From Limnobacter sp. 130 (lineage in GTDB: Bacteria > Pseudomonadota > Gammaproteobacteria > Burkholderiales > Burkholderiaceae_B), in contig NZ_LR732328.1 of assembly GCF_902506325.1 (NCBI RefSeq), positions 989,071-1,053,070 of the forward strand: DNA of 64,000 bases. The letters are read 5' to 3'. A program made the translations under genes and the position numbers. This document shows, piece by piece, positions 27,030 to 35,122 of this stretch (position 1 is the first letter of the stretch; each line of letters starts with the position of its first letter). Below the pieces are notes generated by a model that saw only the letters and a list, made by a program, of their open reading frames with translations, made no database searches and was not told where the DNA came from.

Positions 27030-27716
27030 TTATTTACCGACCAGAATAAGATGCACTCGATAGGGGCCATGGGCACCCAAAACAATTGTTTGCTCAATGT
27101 CTGCCGTGCGCGATGGGCCAGACACAAAATTCAGCGCACGTGGCATGACACGCCCTTCTTTTCGCAAAAGCTCAAATGCATCTTCCATGGTGTGCACCAC
27201 TTGGTCATCGCGAACAATTGCAATGTGTGTTTCAGGCAAAAGGTGTGTACTTGCGGGTTCATCTACTTTGCTGGCAAACACCAGCGTACCGGTTTCAGCC
27301 ACCGCACAGGCCACTGCGCTGATACCAATCAAGTCGTCACCGGTGGGTGCGCCAAGGCGCTTCTCATGCGGCAAAACCGACCAGTCAAGTTCATTCAATG
27401 CTGGCCAAATGGCAACGGTACCGGCTAATTCATTCTCGGCAAGGTAAGAAGCGCAAGCTTGAGTCACCTCGCCAAGAGACTTTACCCGTTGCACCGTACA
27501 CAGCATCGCCCTGGATTTTTCCTCAAACAGGGCAACCACGTGTTCAACCGGGCTGGGGGCCGGGCCTCGGGTTTTTCGGGTCATATAACTCTTGGCCAGA
27601 GTCATTTCATTGTCGTGCATCGTTTCAGGCCGGGATTGAAGGCTGCGAATCCGATTCAGAATTTCTGACCGCGCCGCGGAGGTATCCAGATCATCGTCAT
27701 TGAAAGATTGGCTCAA
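27030..27716 (-). CDS. lutC: LUD domain protein, LutC-like lactate utilization protein
   Basis: 228 residues. The C-terminal two-thirds is the LUD (LutC/YkgG) fold: GISAVACAVAETGTLVFAS, STHLLPETHIAIVRDDQVV and FVSGPSRTADIEQTIVLGAHGP. LutC is one of three proteins of the Fe-S lactate dehydrogenase LutABC. Neither LutA nor LutB is present in this window. The downstream TRAP receptor gene is 2 bp away. A 15-bp palindrome (27732-27746) lies just upstream of the start and may be a regulatory site. The gene symbol rests on family membership only. Confidence 0.83.
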   Translation of the reverse strand: MSQSFNDDDLDTSAARSEILNRIRSLQSRPETMHDNEMTLAKSYMTRKTRGPAPSPVEHVVALFEEKSRAMLCTVQRVKSLGEVTQACASYLAENELAGTVAIWPALNELDWSVLPHEKRLGAPTGDDLIGISAVACAVAETGTLVFASKVDEPASTHLLPETHIAIVRDDQVVHTMEDAFELLRKEGRVMPRALNFVSGPSRTADIEQTIVLGAHGPYRVHLILVGK

Positions 27717-27731
27717 AGTACACCTTTAAGT

Positions 27732-27746
27732 GCGGCTCGAAGCCGC
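27732..27746. promoter_or_regulatory. 15-bp palindrome upstream of lutC
   Basis: GCGGCT-CGA-AGCCGC is a perfect 6-bp inverted repeat, 16-30 bp before the lutC start codon in the 203-bp divergent region with fdxA. It could be an operator or a leader hairpin. No T tail follows, so it is not a terminator. Confidence 0.4.
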
Positions 27747-27919
27747 GAGTAGTTATTACCCAACACAGGTATTCGTAACAATCATTATAGAAAAAGCACG
27801 CCGCAATCGCCCCTAGGGTATGCCCCATGCCAATTGGTAAATTCGAGCGGAGGTTCAGGTGCAATGCAGCCCAATCGATTACAATGACTTGTTATCTTGC
27901 TTAACCAATCATTTTCACC

Positions 27920-28243
27920 ATGACACACGTAGTTACCGAGTCTTGCATTAAATGCAAATACACCGATTGTGTGGATGTTTGCCCAGTCGACTGTTTCCGC
28001 GAAGGTCCCAATTTTTTGGTGATCGATCCCGACGAATGCATCGATTGTGCTGTTTGCATTCCTGAATGCCCTGTCAATGCAATTTATGCCGAAGAAGACG
28101 TACCCGCTGCTCAGGTCAAGTTCATTGACATGAACGTGGAGCTGGCCAAAGACTGGCCAAGTATCACACGCATGAAAGCGCACCTGCCCGATGCCGATGA
28201 CTGGAAAGACGTCCAAGACAAGTTGCAATACCTTGAGAAATAA
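27920..28243 (+). CDS. fdxA: 7Fe ferredoxin FdxA
   Basis: 107-residue soluble ferredoxin carrying one [3Fe-4S] and one [4Fe-4S] cluster. Cysteines appear in [18 protein letters not shown] (residues 9-26) and [17 protein letters not shown] (about 40-56). The long C-terminal tail ([12 protein letters not shown] to the end) is typical of the Azotobacter FdI type. It is followed 33 bp later by a ferredoxin-NADP reductase gene, its probable partner. Confidence 0.96.
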   Translation: MTHVVTESCIKCKYTDCVDVCPVDCFREGPNFLVIDPDECIDCAVCIPECPVNAIYAEEDVPAAQVKFIDMNVELAKDWPSITRMKAHLPDADDWKDVQDKLQYLEK

Positions 28244-28276
28244 TCAACCTCGAGGCAGTTCCAATCGAGTAGTTCA

Positions 28277-29083
28277 ATGAGTGAAGTTGAAGACAAATAC
28301 ACCCGGGAAACAATTACCAGCGTACGTGTCTGGGTGCCGGGCAAATTGTTTTCCTTCACTTGTAGCCGGCCAGCGGGCTTTCGCTTCACAGCGGGGCAAT
28401 TCGCAAGGCTGGGCGTAGACAACACCCTGCAATTGCCGGGCGAACCTGAAATCATCTGGCGAGCCTACTCCATGGTGTCAGGCCCGTTTGATGAACATCT
28501 CGAGTTTTTCTCAATTGTCGTTCCCGACGGTGCTTTCACAAGCCACCTAAGCCAGCTTCAGGTGGGATCTCCTATCTACATCGACAAAACCAACTTTGGT
28601 TTCCTCACCACGGCACGATTCGAAACCGGCAACGACCTTTGGCTGTTGGGATCAGGTACTGGCCTGGCACCATTTCTTTCGATTCTTCACGACCCACACA
28701 CTTGGGAACAGTTTGAAAACATTGTGCTGGTTCACAGCGCCCGCACAGCCGAAGAACTGGTCTATCAAGAGATGATCAATGGTTTTGTTGAACACCCAGT
28801 GCTCAGTGAACTGATTGACAACGTCAAAAAACGCTTTGTTTATGTGCCGGTGGTTACCCGTGAAAAAGTCCACAACTGTTTGAGCGAGCGAATTACCACG
28901 CTACTGGAACAAGGTGCCTTGACCGAATATACTGGTTTACCCATCAACATTGAACGCAGCCGTTTCATGATTTGTGGCAACCCCGAGATGGTCACCGATA
29001 TTCGTAAAGTATTGAAATCAAAAGGCTATTCCCCTGCACGCCGAAACAGCCCTGGTGAAATTGCCGTTGAAAACTACTGGTAA
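28277..29083 (+). CDS. fpr: Ferredoxin--NADP reductase
   Basis: 268-residue FAD enzyme that moves electrons between NADPH and ferredoxin or flavodoxin. FAD-binding RAYSMVSGPFD (about residues 72-82), the NADP-binding LLGSGTGLAPFLSIL (about 122-136), FMICGNPEMVTD, and a C-terminus ending GEIAVENYW with a terminal aromatic residue. Length and ending fit the bacterial Fpr subclass. Gene order with fdxA implies a working pair; Fpr also often serves in oxidative-stress defence. Confidence 0.93.
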   Translation: MSEVEDKYTRETITSVRVWVPGKLFSFTCSRPAGFRFTAGQFARLGVDNTLQLPGEPEIIWRAYSMVSGPFDEHLEFFSIVVPDGAFTSHLSQLQVGSPIYIDKTNFGFLTTARFETGNDLWLLGSGTGLAPFLSILHDPHTWEQFENIVLVHSARTAEELVYQEMINGFVEHPVLSELIDNVKKRFVYVPVVTREKVHNCLSERITTLLEQGALTEYTGLPINIERSRFMICGNPEMVTDIRKVLKSKGYSPARRNSPGEIAVENYW

Positions 29084-29102
29084 TCGAAGAATCACTCAAA
29101 CA

Positions 29103-29117
29103 TGTTGCAATGCAACA
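29103..29117. promoter_or_regulatory. Candidate PhaR operator upstream of phaZ
   Basis: TGTTGCA-A-TGCAACA is a perfect 7-bp inverted repeat with one central base, 81-95 bp before the phaZ start. TGC-centred palindromes are the known style of binding site for the PHA repressor PhaR. The assignment to PhaR is an inference from that style and the neighbouring gene. Confidence 0.55.
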
Positions 29118-29197
29118 ATGTTTGCACGATAATCTTTAGTACCCTGACACATCATTGTCAAACCATGACAATCGCCTAATAAAGCCGGAGGCACCCC

Positions 29198-30433
29198 ATG
29201 CTGTATCAAATGCACGAATTCCAGCGCGCACTACTCAACCCAATGACCATCTGGGCCGAAGCTGGCTCCAAGCTGTACAGCAACCCGTTCAGCCCATTGG
29301 CCCATTTGCCGATGGCACGTCGAATTTCCGCTGGTTTCGAGCTGATGTACCGTTTGGGCAAAGAGTACGAAAAACCCGACTTCGGAATCACCACTGTCAA
29401 ATGCGGCGACCGTGAAGTGTCGATTGCCCAGGAAATCGTTGAAACCAAACCTTTCTGCAAGCTGATCCATTTCCGGAAAATGATCCCTGCTGAATCCAAA
29501 CCCCTCAAAGCCCAGCCCAAGGTTTTGGTGTTTGCGCCGTTGTCGGGCCACCACTCCACCTTGCTGCGCGACACAGTCAAAACCCTGTTGCAAGACCACG
29601 ATGTATTCATCACCGATTGGGTAGATGCCCGCATGGTGCCCCTGTCCGAAGGTGAGTTCCACCTCGATGACTATGTACATTACTGCATCGAATTCATTCA
29701 GTTGCTGGGTCCCGATGTACATTTGATTTCAGTGTGCCAACCCACCGTGCCGGTTATGGCTGCGGTCTCGCTGATGGCGTCGAACAAAGACCCCAAACAA
29801 GCCAAAAGCATGACCATGATGGGCGGCCCGATTGACACCCGCGAAAGCCCCACGGAAGTGAACAACCTGGCCATGAAAAAGCCCTACTCCTGGTTTGAAA
29901 ACAATGTGATTTACAGCGTGCCACACACCTACCCTGGCTACCTGCGCCGCGTGTACCCCGGCTTTTTACAGCACTTGGGCTTTGTCAGCATGAACCCCGA
30001 CAAACACACGCAAAGTCATTACGACTTTTACATGCACCTGGTTGAGGGTGATGGCGAAAGCGCTGAGAGCCACCGCCAGTTTTATGATGAATACAATGCC
30101 GTGCTGGACATGCCGGCTGAATACTACCTGGACACCATCAAAACCGTATTCCAGGACCATGCTTTGCCGCTGGGCACCTGGGAAGTTCGAGGTCACCACG
30201 TAAAACCGGAAGATGTAAAAACCGTTGCCCTGCTGACCATTGAAGGCGAGCTCGATGACATTTCAGGCCCAGGCCAAACCAAAGCCGCACTCAAGCTGTG
30301 TAAAAACCTGCCTGCGGACAAGAAAGAGCATTACGAAGCCATGGAGTGCGGACACTATGGTATCTTCAGCGGTCGCCGTTGGCGTGAAAAGGTTTACCCG
30401 AAAATCCGCGAATTCATAGCCAAGAATGCATGA
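29198..30433 (+). CDS. phaZ: Intracellular polyhydroxyalkanoate depolymerase
   Basis: Breaks down stored PHB/PHA granules in the cytoplasm. The 411-residue product starts MLYQMHEFQRALLNPMTIWAEA, a conserved N-terminus of the Ralstonia PhaZ1 type. The nucleophile is Cys180 in ISVCQPTVPVMAA, replacing the usual lipase-box Ser, as known for this family. A late His lies in ECGHYGIFSGRRWRE (about 389) and an Asp in EGELDDISGPGQT (about 355). No signal peptide. AAAGCCGGAGGCACCCC gives a good ribosome binding site. The end overlaps the next gene by 8 bp. Confidence 0.95.
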   Translation: MLYQMHEFQRALLNPMTIWAEAGSKLYSNPFSPLAHLPMARRISAGFELMYRLGKEYEKPDFGITTVKCGDREVSIAQEIVETKPFCKLIHFRKMIPAESKPLKAQPKVLVFAPLSGHHSTLLRDTVKTLLQDHDVFITDWVDARMVPLSEGEFHLDDYVHYCIEFIQLLGPDVHLISVCQPTVPVMAAVSLMASNKDPKQAKSMTMMGGPIDTRESPTEVNNLAMKKPYSWFENNVIYSVPHTYPGYLRRVYPGFLQHLGFVSMNPDKHTQSHYDFYMHLVEGDGESAESHRQFYDEYNAVLDMPAEYYLDTIKTVFQDHALPLGTWEVRGHHVKPEDVKTVALLTIEGELDDISGPGQTKAALKLCKNLPADKKEHYEAMECGHYGIFSGRRWREKVYPKIREFIAKNA

Positions 30434-31067
30434 GCAACTTGTACAACAGATAGACGATCTACTTCCTCAAACCCAATGCACACAATGCGGGTTTGAGGGC
30501 TGCTTGCCTTATGCCAATGCCTTGGCCCGACAAGAGGCTGACCTGAACCGTTGCCCCCCAGGCGGCGAGACCACCATTGCGGCATTGTCTGCACTTCTCA
30601 ATCTTCCAGAAAAACCTGTAGACCCCAACTGCGGCTCAACCATTGAGCGACACATTGCGAGCATCAACCCCCAGCATTGCATTGGCTGCACCTTGTGCAT
30701 CAAGGCGTGCCCAGTTGATGCCATCGTTGGCAGCAGCAAACGCAGACATGCGGTCTTGGCTGAACTCTGCACGGGCTGTGAGCTGTGCATTCCTCCCTGT
30801 CCGGTTGACTGCATCGACATGGTGTTCATACCGGAATTCAGCGCTTGGGATCAAACCCAGGCGCATGCGGCCCGTGCGCGAATGCAGACCAGGGAAATAC
30901 GCTTGATACGTCAAAAAGACGAGCAGTCGGAAAGACTCGAAGCCAAGGCAATTCACAAACTGGACGAACTCGATGACATCCCCAGCCCTGATGCTGCTGC
31001 GAAGAAAGCGGTAGTACAGGCCGCGCTGGCCAGGGCGCGGGCACGGCGACAGACACAATCATCATGA
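30426..31067 (+). CDS. rnfB: RnfB-like Fe-S protein (soluble, orphan)
   Basis: 213 residues. N-terminal four-Cys Fe-S motif QCTQCGFEGCLPYANAL ... NRCPPGG (about 17-45), then two [4Fe-4S] ferredoxin motifs CIGCTLCIKACPVDAI and CTGCELCIPPCPVDCI (about 83-130), and a charged helical tail. This is the RnfB/RsxB pattern, but the usual N-terminal membrane anchor is absent and no other rnf gene is nearby. Overlaps phaZ by 8 bp and nth by 4 bp. Neighbouring nth is a conserved partner of rnf operons. A function independent of an Rnf membrane complex is likely. Confidence 0.85.
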   Translation: MHEQLVQQIDDLLPQTQCTQCGFEGCLPYANALARQEADLNRCPPGGETTIAALSALLNLPEKPVDPNCGSTIERHIASINPQHCIGCTLCIKACPVDAIVGSSKRRHAVLAELCTGCELCIPPCPVDCIDMVFIPEFSAWDQTQAHAARARMQTREIRLIRQKDEQSERLEAKAIHKLDELDDIPSPDAAAKKAVVQAALARARARRQTQSS

Positions 31068-31696
31068 ACAAAGAAAAACGCACCGAGATTTTTAAACGTT
31101 TTCAGCAGACCAACCCGGAACCAAAAACCGAGCTTGAATATTCAACCGCGTTTGAATTACTTGCTGCGGTTTTACTGAGTGCACAAGCCACGGACAAAGG
31201 TGTGAACATTGCTACGCGCAAGCTGTTTGCGGTCGCCAACACACCAGCGGCGATTGCAGCGTTGGGTGTTGCGGGCGTAGAGGATTACATTAAGACCATT
31301 GGTCTTTTTCGATCAAAAGCCAAGCACCTTGTGCAAACAGCCGAAATTTTGCGAGACGAGCACAATGGCGAGGTACCTGCGGACCGGGAAGCACTTGAAA
31401 GATTGCCTGGTGTGGGTCGAAAAACCGCCAACGTGGTGCTCAATACCGCATTTGGACAACCCACCATGGCGGTCGATACGCATATTTTCAGGATCAGCAA
31501 CCGCACTGGAATTGCCCCCGGAAAAGACGTACTTGAAGTTGAAAAACGCCTGCTAAAGCTGGTGCCACAAGAATTCATGCTAAATGCACACCACTGGCTG
31601 ATTTTGCATGGACGCTATGTGTGCAAAGCACGCAAACCGGAATGCACTCGTTGTAGTATCGTGGACTTGTGCGAATTCAAAAAGAAAACAACATGA
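31064..31696 (+). CDS. nth: Endonuclease III
   Basis: Base-excision repair glycosylase/AP lyase for oxidised pyrimidines. The 210-residue protein has the helix-hairpin-helix LPGVGRKTANVVLN with catalytic Lys120 and the catalytic Asp138 in AVDTHIFR, the same numbering as E. coli. The C-terminal [4Fe-4S] loop follows the C-x6-C-x2-C-x5-C pattern in CKARKPECTRCSIVDLC. It overlaps the RnfB-like gene by 4 bp and the FIST-like gene by 4 bp. Confidence 0.98.
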   Translation: MNKEKRTEIFKRFQQTNPEPKTELEYSTAFELLAAVLLSAQATDKGVNIATRKLFAVANTPAAIAALGVAGVEDYIKTIGLFRSKAKHLVQTAEILRDEHNGEVPADREALERLPGVGRKTANVVLNTAFGQPTMAVDTHIFRISNRTGIAPGKDVLEVEKRLLKLVPQEFMLNAHHWLILHGRYVCKARKPECTRCSIVDLCEFKKKTT

Positions 31697-32790
31697 GCCA
31701 CGCAATTTGCGTTCAAGTGTTTACCGAGGTCAGGCTTGAGGACGCGGCTACGCTGATTGAAGACGCAGTGGAAAAGGCGGGCTTACGCCGGCACTCCGAC
31801 TATATCAGCCGGGTTATTCTTTTGTGCACACCCCATTTCGCCCCTCTGTTACAAGATCTTGCACAACTGTGTGTCAGCAAAACCAACTGTATGAATGTTT
31901 GGGGTGGCTGTGCCTCCGGTTTGTTGGGTCAAGGCCGCGTATACAGCAACGAACCCACCGTTCTGGTTGCAGTGTTTGGGAAAGAATTTGAAACCCCGCA
32001 AGACAACATTCCGACCGGGCATGCGGCATTGAACCTGTGTATGGTTGAGCACGAGCAAGTGCTGACCGACCACTGGACACTGGCCGATTTCGAACCAGAA
32101 TCAAGCGTAGTACAGGCCGACACCCTGGGTTTGTTGTCGTACGGCGCAAATTACGCGAAAATGCCGCGTGTTGAACATGGTCGCCTTAGCGGCGAAGCCA
32201 TATGCGCAACGCAGTTATTGGTACAAAACCCCTTGGTTCTGAATTCAGAAGGACTCACCTTTCTGGGGCCCTATCAAACGGTGACGGAAAGCAATGGTCT
32301 TTTCCTGATTCGTGTGGGCAATGAAAAGGCTGCCACAGCGCTTCAATGCCCAAACGAACAACCCCGCCCCGTGGGTATGCGCTTGCAAGTAGTTCACGAA
32401 AAAGGCGAAAGCTGGATACCCGTGATGGAAATTCATGCTGACGGCACTTTGGGACTGGCTGCACCCGTACTAAAAGGGCAAAAAGTGCGCTTGGCCCACA
32501 GAACGCCCAAGGCGATTGACCGGGAAATTCACGAATGGATGCCCACGGTCAATGCGCATTTCGACAACCAGGCACCGCAGGTGGGTATTCTTTTCGCTGG
32601 TTTTGAGCGCAGCCAAATGTGCCACGCTGACGACAACGACATTGCCACAGTATTGACCCATTTCCCGATTACCGAATGGATTGGTGTTTTTGGTCAAGCA
32701 GCATGGCTAAACCAGGGTGGCACGGTAGTTACGCCCCCAAGAAACAATCGACTCAGTCTGTGCCTGTTTAATAGCCCACAGATGCAATAA
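31693..32790 (+). CDS. FIST-domain-like protein
   Basis: 365 residues from ATG 31693, which overlaps the nth stop. No signal peptide or membrane segment. WGGCASGLLGQGRVYSNEPTVLVAVFG near residue 70 resembles the FIST N domain, and ILFAGFERSQ ... WIGVFGQAAWLNQGG near the end resembles the FIST C domain. FIST proteins are proposed ligand sensors, often fused to or encoded near signalling modules. Here there is no kinase or cyclase; the gene is translationally coupled to nth. Family assignment is by eye and only moderately sure. Confidence 0.6.
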   Translation: MSHAICVQVFTEVRLEDAATLIEDAVEKAGLRRHSDYISRVILLCTPHFAPLLQDLAQLCVSKTNCMNVWGGCASGLLGQGRVYSNEPTVLVAVFGKEFETPQDNIPTGHAALNLCMVEHEQVLTDHWTLADFEPESSVVQADTLGLLSYGANYAKMPRVEHGRLSGEAICATQLLVQNPLVLNSEGLTFLGPYQTVTESNGLFLIRVGNEKAATALQCPNEQPRPVGMRLQVVHEKGESWIPVMEIHADGTLGLAAPVLKGQKVRLAHRTPKAIDREIHEWMPTVNAHFDNQAPQVGILFAGFERSQMCHADDNDIATVLTHFPITEWIGVFGQAAWLNQGGTVVTPPRNNRLSLCLFNSPQMQ

Positions 32791-32807
32791 AACGAGGTGC
32801 CCCTTTC

Positions 32808-33242
32808 ATGTTCAACCCCACACGCGACCAAGCACGACTGTTTTTCTTGAACAGCTGGAAGAAATACCACAAGGAAGAACCATTGAGTGAGGCGGAAAGC
32901 CTGGCTTTGCAATGGATGACCAAACACCCCGAATACTTTGAAATTTTTGACACTGAGCCCGAGGCTATTCTTGCTGCGGACTTCTCGGTAGAGGCAGGCC
33001 AAAGCAATCCGTTTCTGCACCTGTCCATGCACCTGGCAGTGGCCGAGCAAGTCAGTATTGATCAACCGCCTGGTATTCGGGCAGCCTTCGTCAAATTGTG
33101 CGAGAAAATGGGCGATGACCACAAAGCGGCCCACCAGGTGTTTGAGTGTTTGGCTGAACAAATTTATCAGCAGCAAAAAAACGGCGTCGCATTCAGCAGC
33201 GAAAACTACATTCAGTGCATTCTTGAGCACAGCGGAGTTTAA
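32808..33242 (+). CDS. DUF1841 family protein
   Basis: 144 residues, soluble. The start MFNPTRDQARLFFLNSWKKYHKEEPLSEAE and the block NPFLHLSMHLAVAEQVSIDQPPGIRAAF are the well conserved core of DUF1841, a proteobacterial family of unknown function. It lies 17 bp after the FIST-like gene and probably ends the phaZ-rnfB-nth operon. A terminator follows. Confidence 0.9.
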   Translation: MFNPTRDQARLFFLNSWKKYHKEEPLSEAESLALQWMTKHPEYFEIFDTEPEAILAADFSVEAGQSNPFLHLSMHLAVAEQVSIDQPPGIRAAFVKLCEKMGDDHKAAHQVFECLAEQIYQQQKNGVAFSSENYIQCILEHSGV

Positions 33243-33264
33243 CCGCCCAATCGAACTACCCAAT

Positions 33265-33303
33265 AAAAAACCCGCCTAAGCCGAGAAGCTTGAAGCGGGT
33301 TTC
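33265..33303 (-). terminator. Bidirectional terminator between DUF1841 and the cytochrome genes
   Basis: AAACCCGC ... GCGGGTTT forms an 8-bp stem. On the minus strand it is followed by TTTTTTATTG, a strong signal for the cytochrome pair; on the plus strand the T run is short. A second possible stem GGGTTTCA/TGAAACCC (33297-33329) overlaps it. Confidence 0.8.
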
Positions 33304-33340
33304 ATGATGTTTCAGGTTTGGTGAAACCCGAAAGACCAAT

Positions 33341-33673
33341 TTATTTTTTCAGGTACAAATCACCTTCAACCGAGGCAAAGAAAGCTGACAGATCATTGAT
33401 GTCTTGCTGGCTCAGACCAGCAGCCATACCCACCATAATTGCATTATTGCGTCCGCCCTTCTGATACTGCTTCAAGGTGTTTGCAATGTAGTCCGCGTGC
33501 TGACCAGCAAGCTTGGGGTAAGAAGGATCCATGGTTTTGTTCCAGTTGCCTTCAACAGCGTGACAAGCCGCGCACTGTGCTTCGGCCTTGGCCTTGCCAG
33601 CGGCAATGTCTGCAGCCTGAACTGAAAATGATGCTGCAAACAAGGCTGCAGCGATAGCGAATGTAGTTTTCAT
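33341..33673 (-). CDS. Monohaem class I cytochrome c (c4/c-553-like), first of a pair
   Basis: 110-residue precursor: signal peptide MKTTFAIAAALFAASFSVQA, haem motif CAACH (about residue 35), and a likely Met ligand in NNAIMVGMAAGLSQQDINDLSAFFA. The YPKLAGQHADYIANTLKQYQKGGR segment is typical of one half of a dihaem cytochrome c4. It would be a periplasmic electron carrier to terminal oxidases. The ATG at 33673 is chosen since it begins the signal peptide. The partner gene lies 22 bp upstream on the same strand. Confidence 0.9.
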   Translation of the reverse strand: MKTTFAIAAALFAASFSVQAADIAAGKAKAEAQCAACHAVEGNWNKTMDPSYPKLAGQHADYIANTLKQYQKGGRNNAIMVGMAAGLSQQDINDLSAFFASVEGDLYLKK

Positions 33674-33695
33674 ATTGAGTGGTCCTTGTTGCAAA

Positions 33696-34055
33696 TCACT
33701 TGGCTTGTGCGTAGTACGCAGCCAGGTCAGCGATGTCTTGTTCGGTCAACGTTTCAGCAATCCCGCGCATGGTGGGGTGCTTGCGGTCGCCTTTTTTGTA
33801 GGCGATCAACGCGGCTTCAATGTACTTGGCGTTCTGGCCTGCAATATAGGGCACGCTGTACACCTCGGGGAAGCTGGCTTTGTAACCGGGAATACCATGG
33901 CAGCCAATGCACATGGACTTCTTCGATGCCGCTGCCTCGGCGTTGCCTTCGACAGCCATTGCGGGGGTAGCAAAAGCCACCGCAGCCAACAGGCCGGTTG
34001 CGCCGATTGCGCTCATTGCGCTCATTGCGCGAACAGTCAAACCGATACGTTTCAT
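33696..34055 (-). CDS. Monohaem class I cytochrome c (c4/c-553-like), second of a pair
   Basis: 119-residue precursor with a long signal peptide (MKRIGLTVRAMSAMSAIGATGLLAAVAFATPAMA). Haem motif CIGCH is at about residue 49 and a probable Met ligand in HPTMRGIAETLTEQDIADLAAYYAQ. The VPYIAGQNAKYIEAALIAYKKGDR block mirrors its neighbour and the halves of cytochrome c4. The signal peptide contains a 9-bp tandem repeat (34006-34030). First gene of the pair; divergent from the MoxR gene. Confidence 0.9.
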   Translation of the reverse strand: MKRIGLTVRAMSAMSAIGATGLLAAVAFATPAMAVEGNAEAAASKKSMCIGCHGIPGYKASFPEVYSVPYIAGQNAKYIEAALIAYKKGDRKHPTMRGIAETLTEQDIADLAAYYAQAK

Positions 34056-34265
34056 CTCGCTCTCTCGTCAACAAATGTAATTGGTGGTCAGCCGCGCCAT
34101 ATTGTGTAATAGGTGGCGCTGGGCAAAAACCTTGCCATTTTACGGTTGATCGGGCGCTTAGTCTACGAACAGCGAGTCGAAAGCACCAAATTGGATGAAA
34201 AATTCAGCAAATAAGCCCCAAAAAGCACTTACACTGGCGATATTGAATTACAAGGAATTACAAAA

Positions 34266-35108
34266 ATGCGTTTTGAAGGTAGCAAAACCTACGTCGCAAC
34301 CGACGATTTGAAACTGGCAGTCAATGCGGCAATTACTTTGCAGCGCCCCTTGCTGATCAAGGGTGAGCCCGGCACTGGCAAAACCCTGTTGGCCGAGGAA
34401 GTGGCTGAATCACTGGGCCTGGAGTTGATGCAGTGGCACATTAAATCCACCACGAAAGCACAACAAGGCTTGTATGAATACGACGCGGTTAGTCGCCTGC
34501 GCGATTCGCAACTGGGCGAAGAACGTGTCAAAGACATCGCAAACTACATTGTGAAAGGCGTGTTGTGGCAAGCCTTCGAGAGTGACAAACCTGTGGTGCT
34601 GTTGATTGATGAAATTGACAAGGCCGACATTGAGTTTCCAAACGACTTGCTGCGTGAAATTGACCGCATGGAATTCTTTTGCTACGAAACCAAGCAGTTG
34701 ATCAAGGCCAAGCACCGCCCCATCGTGATCATCACATCGAACAACGAAAAAGAGTTGCCAGACGCTTTCCTGCGCCGCTGCTTTTTCCATTACATTCAGT
34801 TTCCGGACAAAGCCACCATGGAAAGCATTGTGGCGGTTCACTTCAAGAATTTGAAGAAAGAGTTGCTGGATGCGGCCATGGCCAGCTTCTTTGGCATTCG
34901 TGCCCTGCCCGGCTTGAAGAAAAAACCCACCACATCCGAGTTGATTGATTGGCTGCGCCTTCTACTGGCCGAAGACATTCCTGCCAGTGCCTTGCAAGCC
35001 AAAGACGGCAAAGAAGCCATACCCCCCATGCACGGCGCATTGCTGAAAAACGAGCAAGACGTTGAACTGTTCAACCGCTTGGTGTTCATGGCCCGCCAGG
35101 GTCGCTAA
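34266..35108 (+). CDS. MoxR family AAA ATPase
   Basis: 280 residues. Walker A GEPGTGKTLLAEEVA (about residues 33-47), Walker B VVLLIDEIDKAD, sensor-1 VIITSNNEKELPDAFLRRCFF with the arginine finger region. MoxR ATPases act with VWA-domain proteins as chaperones that insert cofactors or activate enzymes; the next gene encodes such a partner 14 bp downstream. AAGGAATTACAAAA precedes the ATG. The target enzyme is not evident; no CO dehydrogenase or methanol dehydrogenase gene is near. Confidence 0.93.
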   Translation: MRFEGSKTYVATDDLKLAVNAAITLQRPLLIKGEPGTGKTLLAEEVAESLGLELMQWHIKSTTKAQQGLYEYDAVSRLRDSQLGEERVKDIANYIVKGVLWQAFESDKPVVLLIDEIDKADIEFPNDLLREIDRMEFFCYETKQLIKAKHRPIVIITSNNEKELPDAFLRRCFFHYIQFPDKATMESIVAVHFKNLKKELLDAAMASFFGIRALPGLKKKPTTSELIDWLRLLLAEDIPASALQAKDGKEAIPPMHGALLKNEQDVELFNRLVFMARQGR

Positions 35109-35122
35109 TTAAGGCTTTTGCT

